DNA of 5,678 nucleotides, from the NCBI GenBank assembly GCA_019090565.1, contig JAHRVS010000127.1:1-5678 (forward strand), given 5' to 3'. The stretch comes from Gammaproteobacteria bacterium. GTDB taxonomy: Bacteria; Pseudomonadota; Gammaproteobacteria; Pseudomonadales; UBA3067. The first letter of the stretch is position 1. Each line of letters starts with the position of its first letter. The notes under the pieces were generated by a model. It worked only from the letters and a program-made list of their open reading frames with translations, had not been told where the DNA came from and did not search any database. Positions 1-5,166 of this stretch are shown here, one piece after another. The position numbers and the translations under genes were made by a program.

Positions 1-97
1 CGCCTTCAAAGGCAACATCGCTAGAGATAGGTGCAGCAAAAGACATGCTGGAAGTGAGCAGTAATGCGCCGCCTAGTATTGAAGTGATCTTATTCAT
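1..97 (-). CDS. 5' end of a gene for a Sec-exported protein of unknown function (partial)
   Basis: Only the first 32 codons are present; the gene runs off the left edge. The start ATG (97-95) is preceded by AAGGA at 110-106 with an 8-base spacer, a good Shine-Dalgarno that supports this start. The peptide begins MNKITS and continues with a hydrophobic core (ILGGALLL, residues 7-14), a polar S/T/M stretch, and a likely signal peptidase I site after SFA or SFAA (residues 19-22), followed by mature sequence starting with P. This is a textbook Sec signal peptide, so the product should be periplasmic, outer-membrane or secreted. The visible mature part (PISSDVAFEG) is too short to name a family. 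It is transcribed in the same direction as the rpoD operon but lies about 1 kb away, so it is probably a separate unit. Confidence 0.75.
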   Translation of the reverse strand, partial: MNKITSILGGALLLTSSMSFAAPISSDVAFEG

Positions 98-158
98 AAT
101 AAGTTTCCTTAATATATGGTTAATGAGAGTGGATTGTATTGTTGTGCACTTAATAAAC

Positions 159-174
159 AGCACTTACTGTGCCA
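159..174 (-). promoter_or_regulatory. Candidate sigma-54 type -24/-12 promoter for the exported-protein gene
   Basis: The minus strand reads TGGCACAGTAAGTGCT (174 to 159). The sigma-54 consensus is TGGCACG-N4-TTGCW: here the GG and GC dinucleotides are present at the correct spacing and two consensus bases differ (A for G at the seventh position, G for the first T of TTGC). Transcription would start near 148, giving a leader of about 50 bases before the ATG at 97. The same bases also form a short inverted repeat (GCAC-N5-GTGC), so the match may be coincidental or mark a protein-binding site. Confidence 0.25.
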
Positions 175-813
175 TATTTATTTTATTGTTTATTTTCAGC
201 GTGTTAGCTATATCTGGGGGGGTGGCTGTGTAAGAACTGTAAAATACTTGGACGCTTTTTGATCAACTCAAAGGTGGATCTTTACACAACTAAGCGTTGG
301 CTGCATGGTGCTCTAGTTTGGTAAACCGAAACGCCTACCTAGTTGGTGGTGCTTAGGCGCGTTGGAGGGCTAGGTTCAGTTTGCTGCCGCCGACAAACCT
401 TTTTTTAAACGTTTAAGTATTCAATTTATTTGTTTTTAGCGGAATGACGTGAAGCGTTAGACCTGAGTTACGAGTGTACTGAAAGGCCTGTTATAACACC
501 CTGATAGATAGGAAAAAAACCTGAATACCCTGTTACCGCTTCAGCTCTCTCTTCTGCTTTTACGGAATTTTTATACGCTGAAAATAGCCGCCTAATTTAT
601 TTGCCCTTGAATTGTTATTCTAAATAAAAATACCGATACTTAGGTTAAAAACAAAGGCTTACGGTTATGGTATGGATATTGTTCTGCGCATGCAGATTAT
701 TGGTGGCAGGTATGCCGTAGCAAGCTAAATAGAATTAAGAGTAATCATTGGACGATGTCACCAGATTGTTTGGCGTGAGAGCAGGTAGCACGCTTATAAC
801 AAGCATCAGCGCT

Positions 814-831
814 CAGGCGTTGCCTGCTTTT
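814..831 (+). terminator. Small hairpin with T tract, possible weak terminator on the plus strand
   Basis: CAGGC (814-818), loop GTT, GCCTG (822-826), then CTTTT. The stem is only 5 bp and no plus-strand gene lies upstream in the window, so this would matter only if an unrecognised small RNA is transcribed rightward here. Confidence 0.15.
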
Positions 832-983
832 AAGCGTCTAGTTATTTTGCATACAAACAAAAGTTTCACAGGGGTTGGCAGATAAAAGGCTGTACAATTG
901 ATGCCTTACAGAGTTGGCCTGTAAATTGCCAATCCTTTTGGGCGAATTCGCAATAAACCTTAATATTTTTGAGTGGGGCGATG

Positions 984-1000
984 AAAAAGTGATTATCACT
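984..1000 (-). terminator. Possible weak terminator of the rpoD-tRNA transcript
   Basis: On the minus strand AGTGAT-A-ATCACT (1000-988) is followed directly by TTTTT (988-984). Allowing for loop size the stem is 4-5 bp and A/T-rich, so it is weak. It lies about 150 bases past the tRNA 3' end and is the best minus-strand hairpin plus T-tract I could find downstream of the operon. Confidence 0.22.
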
Positions 1001-1152
1001 CAAAAGCTTTTTAGCATGTAGCATTCTGTCTGGCATAGCCTGCTATTGATGGCATCATTGTTTGTACTTCACTGCCTCTTATTTAAGTGAGTGCTTCAGA
1101 TTTATGCTTTATTTTGGAGGGTATTTCAAAGAAGGTGGGGAAAATGAAAGTA

Positions 1153-1229
1153 TGGTGGGCCCGGAGTGACTCGAACACTCGACCTGCCGATTATGAGTCG
1201 GACGCTCTAACCAACTGAGCTACGGGCCC
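1153..1229 (-). tRNA. tRNA with CAT anticodon, probably tRNA-Ile2 (lysidine type) rather than elongator Met
   Basis: The 77-base gene folds as a complete cloverleaf with an encoded CCA (1155-1153). Acceptor strands GGGCCCG (1229-1223) and CGGGCCC (1163-1157) pair fully. The D stem is GCTC/GAGC, the T stem GAGTG/CACTC with loop TTCGAGT, and the discriminator base is A. The anticodon loop CTCATAA gives CAT at 1195-1193. CAT can be Met or, when C34 is modified to lysidine by TilS, Ile reading AUA. C4-G69 and C5-G68 are present; these are the acceptor pairs known to mark tRNA-Ile2 for TilS, whereas E. coli elongator Met has U4-A69 and A5-U68. E. coli ileX, a tRNA-Ile2 gene, also lies close to rpoD. 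The first anticodon-stem pair is a T27/C43 mismatch. The mature 5' end is 3 bases past a strong hairpin and 34 bases past the rpoD stop, so it is probably cut from the rpoD transcript. Confidence 0.93.
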
Positions 1230-1232
1230 AAA

Positions 1233-1257
1233 GTTGCCCCGCCTAAGGCAGGGCAAC
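1233..1257 (-). terminator. Strong hairpin between rpoD and the tRNA (attenuating terminator or processing element)
   Basis: On the minus strand GTTGCCC (1257-1251) pairs with GGGCAAC (1239-1233); the stem continues through a T-G wobble and GCC/GGC to a TTA triloop, 11 pairs in all. It begins 6 bases after the rpoD stop codon and is followed by only TTT before the tRNA starts. The short T run suggests at best partial termination. It could also protect the 3' end of rpoD mRNA or set up RNase cleavage that frees the tRNA precursor. Confidence 0.55.
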
Positions 1258-1263
1258 AAGGAC

Positions 1264-3135
1264 TTAATTGTTATCTAGAAAGCTCTTCAGGTGGTCTGAG
1301 CGGGTGGGGTGACGTAGCTTGCGCAGTGCTTTGGCTTCAATTTGCCTAATACGCTCTCGGGTCACATCAAACTGCTTACCTACTTCCTCCAGAGTGTGAT
1401 CTGTATTCATATCAATGCCGAAACGCATGCTGAGTACTTTTGCCTCTCTTGCTGTCAGGCCAGAAAGAACATCGCGGGTGGCTTCGCGCAAACCAGATAT
1501 TGTCGCTGAGTCAGAAGGTGACTCAATGTTCTGGTCTTCAATGAAATCACCCAAGTGGGAGTCTTCATCATCGCCGATGGGAGTTTCCATGGAAATGGGC
1601 TCCTTGGCAATCTTAAGCACTTTTCGCACTTTGTCTTCAGGCATTTCAAGGCGCTCACCTAGCTCCTCAGGAGTGGGCTCTCTGCCCATCTCTTGAAGCA
1701 TCTGTCGAGAAACTCGGTTGAGTTTATTGATGGTTTCAATCATATGCACAGGAATACGAATTGTGCGCGCTTGATCAGCGATAGAACGGGTGATTGCTTG
1801 CCTGATCCACCAAGTGGCATAGGTCGAGAATTTGTAGCCACGGCGATACTCGAACTTGTCGACGGCTTTCATGAGTCCGATATTGCCTTCCTGAATCAGG
1901 TCAAGAAACTGCAGGCCGCGATTGGTGTACTTTTTAGCGATAGAGATTACGAGGCGAAGGTTGGCTTCTACCATTTCTTTTTTCGCGCGACGCAGCTTGG
2001 CTTCGCCCATAGACATGCGGCGATTGATCTCTTTAATTTCACCCAGAGTTTCAAAGCCGCAGCCCGCTATGGTTTGAGCCAGCCGAGATTGACTCTTAAT
2101 GACATCTGAGCGAACCGAGATAAGTGCTTTGGCAACCTTCTCGTCAGCTTTGCCAATCTGGTCATCGATCCACTCTAGATTGGTTTCATTGCTGGGGAAT
2201 GTGCGAATGAAGTTTTTGCGTGGCATGCGCGCTTTGCGCGTGCATAGGTTCATAATGGTCCGCTCTTCTTTGCGGATTACAGCTAAGGCATCACGAACCT
2301 GAACGACTAATTTGTCATAAACACGAGGAATAAATTTGAATACAGAGAAATACTCCGCTAGCTCCTCTTTGGCTGCATCGGTTTTTTTGTTATTTCTACC
2401 GTGCTCATCCAGTGTTTTTTGGTATTTCTGGTAAGAGTCTCTCAGTTCGTTGATACGCTCTTGCGCGAATACAGGGTCGAGGCCGCCCTCGAAAGTTTCT
2501 TCCTCTTCCTCTTCGTCATCTTCACCTTCACCTTCACCTTCCTTTTTATCCCCGTCGGTTGTTGAGGCATTGCTGGGTGAAGAGCTGGGCGTTGCTACAG
2601 GGACTTTTTCATCGAGGTAACCCGAAATGATGTCATTCAGGCGCTTTTCTTCTTCATCAACCTTGTTGAACTGGTCAATGATGCTTTCGACAGATCCCGG
2701 CCAGTTGGTGAGGGCCGAAAGTACCTGGCGCATACCATCTTCAATGCGTTTGGCGATTTCGATTTCGCCTTCGCGGGTAAGCAGCTCGACAGTTCCCATT
2801 TCGCGCATATACATGCGTACTGGGTCGGTAGTACGACCAGGCTCTGTTTCCACTGACGCCAGTGCTGCCGCTGCTTCCTCTGCGGCAATCTCGTCGGTGC
2901 TGTCGGATGCGTCACTCATCAGCAGGTCATCTGCAGCGGGAGCATTCTCAAAGACTTGGATACCCATGTCATTGATCATTCCGACAATGTCTTCAATTTG
3001 ATCAGGCTCAGAGACGGTTTCAGGTAAATGGTCATTCACATCTGCATAGGTAAGGAAGCCCTGTTCTTTACCTTTTGCGATAAGTTCTTTAAGCTGAGAC
3101 CTACGTTGTTGCTGTTCGGACGATTTATCTGTCAT
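1264..3135 (-). CDS. rpoD: RNA polymerase primary sigma factor RpoD (sigma-70)
   Basis: The 623-residue product is the housekeeping sigma factor that directs RNA polymerase to -35/-10 promoters; E. coli sigma-70 has 613. Region 1.1 is at about residues 12-70 (GKEQGFLTYADVNDHLPE), region 1.2 at about 103-135 (GRTTDPVRMYMREMGTVELL). A long non-conserved region follows, with an acidic run at about 199-213 (GEGEGEDDEEEEEE). Regions 2.1-2.4 span about 387-460, with the melting and -10 reading segment YKFSTYATWWIRQAITR at 434-450; Q446 and T449 correspond to E. coli Q437 and T440. Region 3 is about 461-545. Region 4.2 holds the helix-turn-helix VTRERIRQIE at 591-600, whose R593 and E594 match the -35 contacts R584 and E585. 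Start: the ATG at 3135 puts region 1.1 in register with E. coli apart from a few extra N-terminal residues. No strong Shine-Dalgarno is visible; AGAG about 12 bases upstream is the nearest. All Trp codons are TGG and the stop is TAA. It is third in the visible operon, 124 bases after dnaG. Confidence 0.98.
   Translation of the reverse strand: MTDKSSEQQQRRSQLKELIAKGKEQGFLTYADVNDHLPETVSEPDQIEDIVGMINDMGIQVFENAPAADDLLMSDASDSTDEIAAEEAAAALASVETEPGRTTDPVRMYMREMGTVELLTREGEIEIAKRIEDGMRQVLSALTNWPGSVESIIDQFNKVDEEEKRLNDIISGYLDEKVPVATPSSSPSNASTTDGDKKEGEGEGEDDEEEEEETFEGGLDPVFAQERINELRDSYQKYQKTLDEHGRNNKKTDAAKEELAEYFSVFKFIPRVYDKLVVQVRDALAVIRKEERTIMNLCTRKARMPRKNFIRTFPSNETNLEWIDDQIGKADEKVAKALISVRSDVIKSQSRLAQTIAGCGFETLGEIKEINRRMSMGEAKLRRAKKEMVEANLRLVISIAKKYTNRGLQFLDLIQEGNIGLMKAVDKFEYRRGYKFSTYATWWIRQAITRSIADQARTIRIPVHMIETINKLNRVSRQMLQEMGREPTPEELGERLEMPEDKVRKVLKIAKEPISMETPIGDDEDSHLGDFIEDQNIESPSDSATISGLREATRDVLSGLTAREAKVLSMRFGIDMNTDHTLEEVGKQFDVTRERIRQIEAKALRKLRHPTRSDHLKSFLDNN
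2499..2540 (-). repeat. Low-complexity repeat coding the acidic tract of RpoD
   Basis: The plus strand holds TTCACC three times in tandem (2521-2538) and several imperfect TTCCTC units (2499-2513). On the coding strand these give Gly-Glu repeats and a Glu run at about residues 199-213. E. coli sigma-70 also has an acidic stretch in its non-conserved region, so the property is normal, but the tandem hexamers could vary in number between strains without shifting the frame. Confidence 0.6.
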
Positions 3136-3159
3136 TTAGGCTGTTGCTCTAGGTAGTTT

Positions 3160-3177
3160 AACCGCCGGGCGGTTTTT
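3160..3177. repeat. GC-rich palindrome in the dnaG-rpoD gap
   Basis: AACCGCC (3160-3166), a single G, then GGCGGTT (3168-3174): a perfect 7-base inverted repeat that would fold as a 6-pair stem with a 3-base loop. It lies 25-39 bases upstream of the rpoD ATG in the mRNA. On the plus strand the hairpin runs into TTTTT, the form of an intrinsic terminator for antisense transcription. On the minus strand it is preceded by A5 and followed by AAAC, so it is not a terminator for the operon. In the mRNA it could affect rpoD translation or mark a processing site. Confidence 0.45.
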
Positions 3178-3207
3178 ACTGTTTCTGCGCATTAAGATTA
3201 GCCGCGC

Positions 3208-3216
3208 ATTCTAGCA
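3208..3216 (-). promoter_or_regulatory. Candidate extended -10 promoter for rpoD
   Basis: The minus strand reads TGCTAGAAT (3216-3208): TGn followed by TAGAAT, five of six matches to TATAAT, i.e. an extended -10. No good -35 is seen 16-18 bases upstream. Transcription would start near 3201, giving a leader of about 65 bases. The -10 overlaps an inverted repeat CTAGC-N4-GCTAG (3211-3224). An internal promoter for rpoD is known in the E. coli operon, which makes the location sensible. Confidence 0.3.
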
Positions 3217-3259
3217 TGCGCTAGCTGGATTCTCTAGCCAGTTGTTGGCGTTCATGTGC

Positions 3260-4165
3260 TTACCCCTCATCCCGTTCTTGCGTATAAAGTTGCTGCTTGA
3301 GTTGAAGCAATGCCTTTAGCTGAGCCCCATCTTTTGAGCCGCTATGCCGGTCTGCTGTAATCTGGTTAAGAATCGCTTGGGAAATATGTAATTTCCGTAG
3401 TTGCTGGATGGCCTCGTTGATTTCAAGCTCTGCGCTGTCATTGCATAACAAGAACTCTTGCGCAGCAAGGTTTGCAAGCATGCTGCCTTCTGGCGTGTCA
3501 TGCCAGTACCCCAATAGGGCTGCAGTGCTGATCTTGGGGCTGCTTTTTAGTCGTTCCAGCACGCTGATGAGCAGGTTGGTGTGTGTGAGGTTTAGCTCGC
3601 GAAGTTCTTCTGGCATATCTATTGATTGGGCCCTTTCAGGTAATTGCAATAAGAGCCGAATGGTTTTATAGGCCAGTAGTTGGGCCGTGCCATTTTCGTT
3701 CGTGCTGGGGGTTGGCTTTTGCTTGGCTTGTCTGGGCTCTTGAGCCGGAGAAGTTGGCACTCTATTGGTTGCCGGCTGCACTTGGGATTGAGCGGCCGCC
3801 TGCGCCGCAGGTGGTGCCGCCAAAGGTTTCTGATTCTGCTCTGCCGCTTGTAGTTGTGTGGTGAGTGTTTGAAGCGCGATTTGGGTGTGTTCGGCAAGTT
3901 GAGACAATATGAGCTCTCGCAGCATGCCCTTGGGCTGCCGTGCCAACATTGGCAAGGCGAGGGTGGCCAAGCGCGCTTTGCCGTCCAGTGTGGAGGTGTC
4001 TAACCCTTGGCTTAAGTGATCAATTAGAAAGTCGCTAATGGGTTGCGCTTTTTCGATGCGGGCATTAAACAGCTCCTTGCCTTCCTCGCGAACCAAGGTG
4101 TCGGGGTCTTCACCCTGAGGCAGAAATAAGAAGCGTACTTGCCGGCCGTCCTTTAGGCAGGACAT
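3260..4165 (-). CDS. dnaG: DnaG C-terminal fragment: end of Toprim core, linker and helicase-binding domain
   Basis: This 301-residue frame from an internal ATG (full-gene codon 323) would be the restart product. It opens with MSCLKDGRQVRFLFLP and contains GEDPDTLV; the two Asp (342 and 344 in full numbering) match E. coli D345 and D347, which also bind metal in the active site. The rest of the core follows to about 420. A linker rich in Q, A and P (for example AAPPAAQAAAQ) covers about 425-482, and a helical C-terminal domain (LLAYKTIRLLLQLPE through LLQLKQQLYTQE) corresponds to the DnaB-binding domain. The ATG is preceded by GAGG (4174-4171) at 5 bases, and lies 30 bases after the TGA. Whether it is a real start is unknown; an internal Met and a chance GAGG are equally possible. 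The stop TAA is 124 bases before rpoD. Confidence 0.6.
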   Translation of the reverse strand: MSCLKDGRQVRFLFLPQGEDPDTLVREEGKELFNARIEKAQPISDFLIDHLSQGLDTSTLDGKARLATLALPMLARQPKGMLRELILSQLAEHTQIALQTLTTQLQAAEQNQKPLAAPPAAQAAAQSQVQPATNRVPTSPAQEPRQAKQKPTPSTNENGTAQLLAYKTIRLLLQLPERAQSIDMPEELRELNLTHTNLLISVLERLKSSPKISTAALLGYWHDTPEGSMLANLAAQEFLLCNDSAELEINEAIQQLRKLHISQAILNQITADRHSGSKDGAQLKALLQLKQQLYTQERDEG

Positions 4166-4170
4166 TGAGA

Positions 4171-4174
4171 CCTC
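4171..4174 (-). promoter_or_regulatory. Shine-Dalgarno-like GAGG before the internal dnaG ATG
   Basis: GAGG on the minus strand (4174-4171), five bases TCTCA, then ATG at 4165-4163. It sits in a small inverted repeat TTGAG/CTCAA (4165-4169 and 4172-4176) that partly covers the ATG. It decides whether a second dnaG product could be started after the TGA. Confidence 0.35.
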
Positions 4175-4195
4175 AAGAGCGCGTGCCGCAGCTTT

Positions 4196-4198
4196 TCA
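4196..4198 (-). other. In-frame TGA at the codon expected to encode Arg in dnaG
   Basis: The minus strand reads GGC TGA AAA GCT GCG between the DGDDAG motif and the conserved ALEVS...DGRQVRF segment. Both sides are in one frame, so this is a substitution and not an indel. The rpoD, dnaG and yqeY frames all end in TAA, and the six Trp codons in rpoD and dnaG are TGG, so nothing else here suggests a changed meaning of TGA. Confidence 0.92.
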
Positions 4199-5131
4199 GC
4201 CCGCATCATCGCCGTCAAAACAAAATATCAGTTCTGGCGCATAGCGAAACAGGCGCTCAATGTGAACCTTGGAGGTGGCCGTGCCCAATGTGGCGACTGC
4301 AAACCTGAGGTCATGCTGAGCAAGGGCGATGACATCCATGTAGCCCTCAACGATTAAAAACTTTTTAGGGCTTTGGCGGCTTTGAAGTGCTTCGTAGAGG
4401 CCGTAAAGTTCATTTCCTTTTTGAAACAAAGGGCTTTCTGGTGAGTTGAGGTATTTGGGCTTGTCATCACCCAGTACGCGCCCCCCAAATGCAATGGTTC
4501 GGCCTCGCTGATCCCTGATTGGGAACATGATGCGATCTCGAAAGCGATCATAAATGCGCTGCTTGTCATTTTGAACAATAAGGCCTGCATCCAGGGCGTT
4601 TTCCGATTCTTTGTTGCTATGAATCAAGGCACTTTTGAGGTTGTCCCAGCCTTGGGGGGCATAGCCGATGGCAAACTCTTTAGCGGCAGAGCTCGTAATT
4701 TGCCGACCTTTTAAGTATTGAATGGGGCGCTTGTTAACGCTGGGGTTTTTGAGCTGTTCGCAATAATAAGACTGCGCTTTGTCGAGAATATCAAACAGAG
4801 GACGGGTGTTAGCCTTTTTCTCGTTGCCGTGGGTGGGTGTGCTGGGCACCTGAAGGCTGGCTGCTTGCGCGAGTGTTTTTACGGCATCCACAAAGTGCAT
4901 GCGCTCGTATTCGCGAAGGAAGGTAATGGCGTTGCCGCTCGCGCCGCAACCAAAGCAGTGATAAAACTGCTTGTCAGGGCTGACAGAAAATGACGGTGTT
5001 TTTTCTTTATGGAAAGGGCAGCAGGCAGAATAGTTTTTACCGCTGCGCCTGAGAGGGACGCGCGCGTGAATGAGCCCGACTAAATCTGAGCGGGCGAGTA
5101 CTTCTTCTATAAAGTCCTCGGGTATTTGCAT
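4196..5131 (-). CDS. dnaG: DnaG N-terminal fragment: zinc-binding domain and first part of the Toprim catalytic core
   Basis: This 311-residue open frame would be the product if the TGA terminates translation. Zinc ligands are C38-x2-H41-x17-C59-x2-C62, the exact CHC2 spacing of E. coli primase (C40, H43, C61, C64), with the surrounding CCPFHKEKTPSFSV and HCFGCGASGN. The RNA polymerase domain shows RIMFPIRDQRGRTIAFGGR and PKYLNSPESPLFQKG, segments of the DNA-binding basic and motif regions. The Toprim acidic residues E262 (VEGYMDVIAL) and D306, D308 (FDGDDAG) are present, matching E. coli E265, D309 and D311. The fragment ends three residues after the second Asp of the DxD motif, inside the fold, so alone it should not be catalytic. 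The ATG at 5131 gives an N-terminus aligned with E. coli (PxxFIxxLLAR-like). It is 35 bases downstream of yqeY. The best Shine-Dalgarno candidate is an AGG about 13 bases upstream, which is weak. Confidence 0.85.
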   Translation of the reverse strand: MQIPEDFIEEVLARSDLVGLIHARVPLRRSGKNYSACCPFHKEKTPSFSVSPDKQFYHCFGCGASGNAITFLREYERMHFVDAVKTLAQAASLQVPSTPTHGNEKKANTRPLFDILDKAQSYYCEQLKNPSVNKRPIQYLKGRQITSSAAKEFAIGYAPQGWDNLKSALIHSNKESENALDAGLIVQNDKQRIYDRFRDRIMFPIRDQRGRTIAFGGRVLGDDKPKYLNSPESPLFQKGNELYGLYEALQSRQSPKKFLIVEGYMDVIALAQHDLRFAVATLGTATSKVHIERLFRYAPELIFCFDGDDAG

Positions 5132-5166
5132 GGTGCGCTGCGAACCTAACGCTGATAAGGGAGGGC

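Larger units (their letters stand above)
98..1152. other. About 1 kb intergenic region without a credible gene
   Basis: No frame here shows a start with a ribosome-binding site and a plausible protein on either strand. The region is visibly richer in A/T than the flanking coding sequence and has many stops. It contains a run of seven G at 216-222, a perfect 12-base palindrome TTAAACGTTTAA at 405-416, an inverted repeat CGCCTA/TAGGCG at 332-337 and 354-359, a small hairpin followed by CTTTT at 814-831, and TTGGC/GCCAA at 914-918 and 928-932. None of these identifies an element on its own. No transposase remnant, long terminal repeat or duplicated tRNA end was seen. It may hold the 3' end of the operon transcript, the promoter of the left-hand gene, an unannotated small RNA or decayed sequence. 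Confidence 0.6.
3260..5131 (-). pseudogene. dnaG: DNA primase DnaG, full-length frame interrupted by one in-frame TGA
   Basis: Read through the stop, this is a continuous 623-codon primase frame ending in TAA, with all domains of the family and no shift. DnaG synthesises RNA primers for lagging-strand replication at the fork and is recruited by the DnaB helicase. In order: CHC2 zinc-binding domain (residues 1 to about 100), RNA polymerase core with Toprim fold (about 110-420), a Q/A/P-rich linker (about 425-482) and a helicase-binding domain (483-623). The length lies between E. coli DnaG (581) and longer Pseudomonas-type primases. Codon 312 is TGA (4198-4196) directly after FCFDGDDAG and before KAAARALEVS; E. 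coli has Arg here (DRAGRDAAWRAL), and CGA to TGA is a single change. Conservation continues undamaged beyond it, so any inactivation would be very recent. The gene is essential in well-studied bacteria, so a sequence error, or a functional stop (readthrough or restart), must be considered. The start ATG at 5131 has only a poor Shine-Dalgarno, in line with the low primase expression known for this operon. Confidence 0.9.

Noticed and set aside
45..233. Plus-strand 62-residue hydrophobic reading frame
   Set aside because: Its start has no Shine-Dalgarno and it lies antisense to the signal-peptide gene and its well-formed ribosome-binding site; A/T-rich sequence easily gives such hydrophobic frames.
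287..462. Integron attC-like motifs (GTTAGAC at 456-462, AAGCGTT repeats, CAACTAAGC inverted repeat)
   Set aside because: No matching RYYYAAC partner with proper inner boxes was found at attC spacing, and there are no cassette genes or integrase.
1693..2109. Plus-strand 138-residue reading frame inside rpoD
   Set aside because: It is antisense to the highly conserved sigma regions 2 and 3; its composition follows from the rpoD codons and no independent start signal is seen.
4196..4198. Selenocysteine or a TGA-to-Trp genetic code
   Set aside because: The residue expected here is Arg, not Cys or a redox residue, and I see no clear hairpin placed as a bacterial SECIS. All six Trp codons in rpoD and dnaG are TGG and all three gene ends are TAA, so reassignment has no support from this window, although a single window cannot exclude it.
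4163..4200. Frameshift as the cause of the dnaG break
   Set aside because: The conserved residues before and after the TGA are in the same frame, and the spacing DGDDAG-x-KAAARALE matches E. coli with no inserted or missing residue.
4718..4993. Plus-strand reading frame inside dnaG with a hydrophobic look
   Set aside because: It is a shadow of the primase zinc-domain and core coding sequence; no ribosome-binding site or recognisable domain.
1264..5131. dnaG (read through) and rpoD have exactly the same length, 623 codons
   Set aside because: The proteins are unrelated in domain content; equal length is coincidence.
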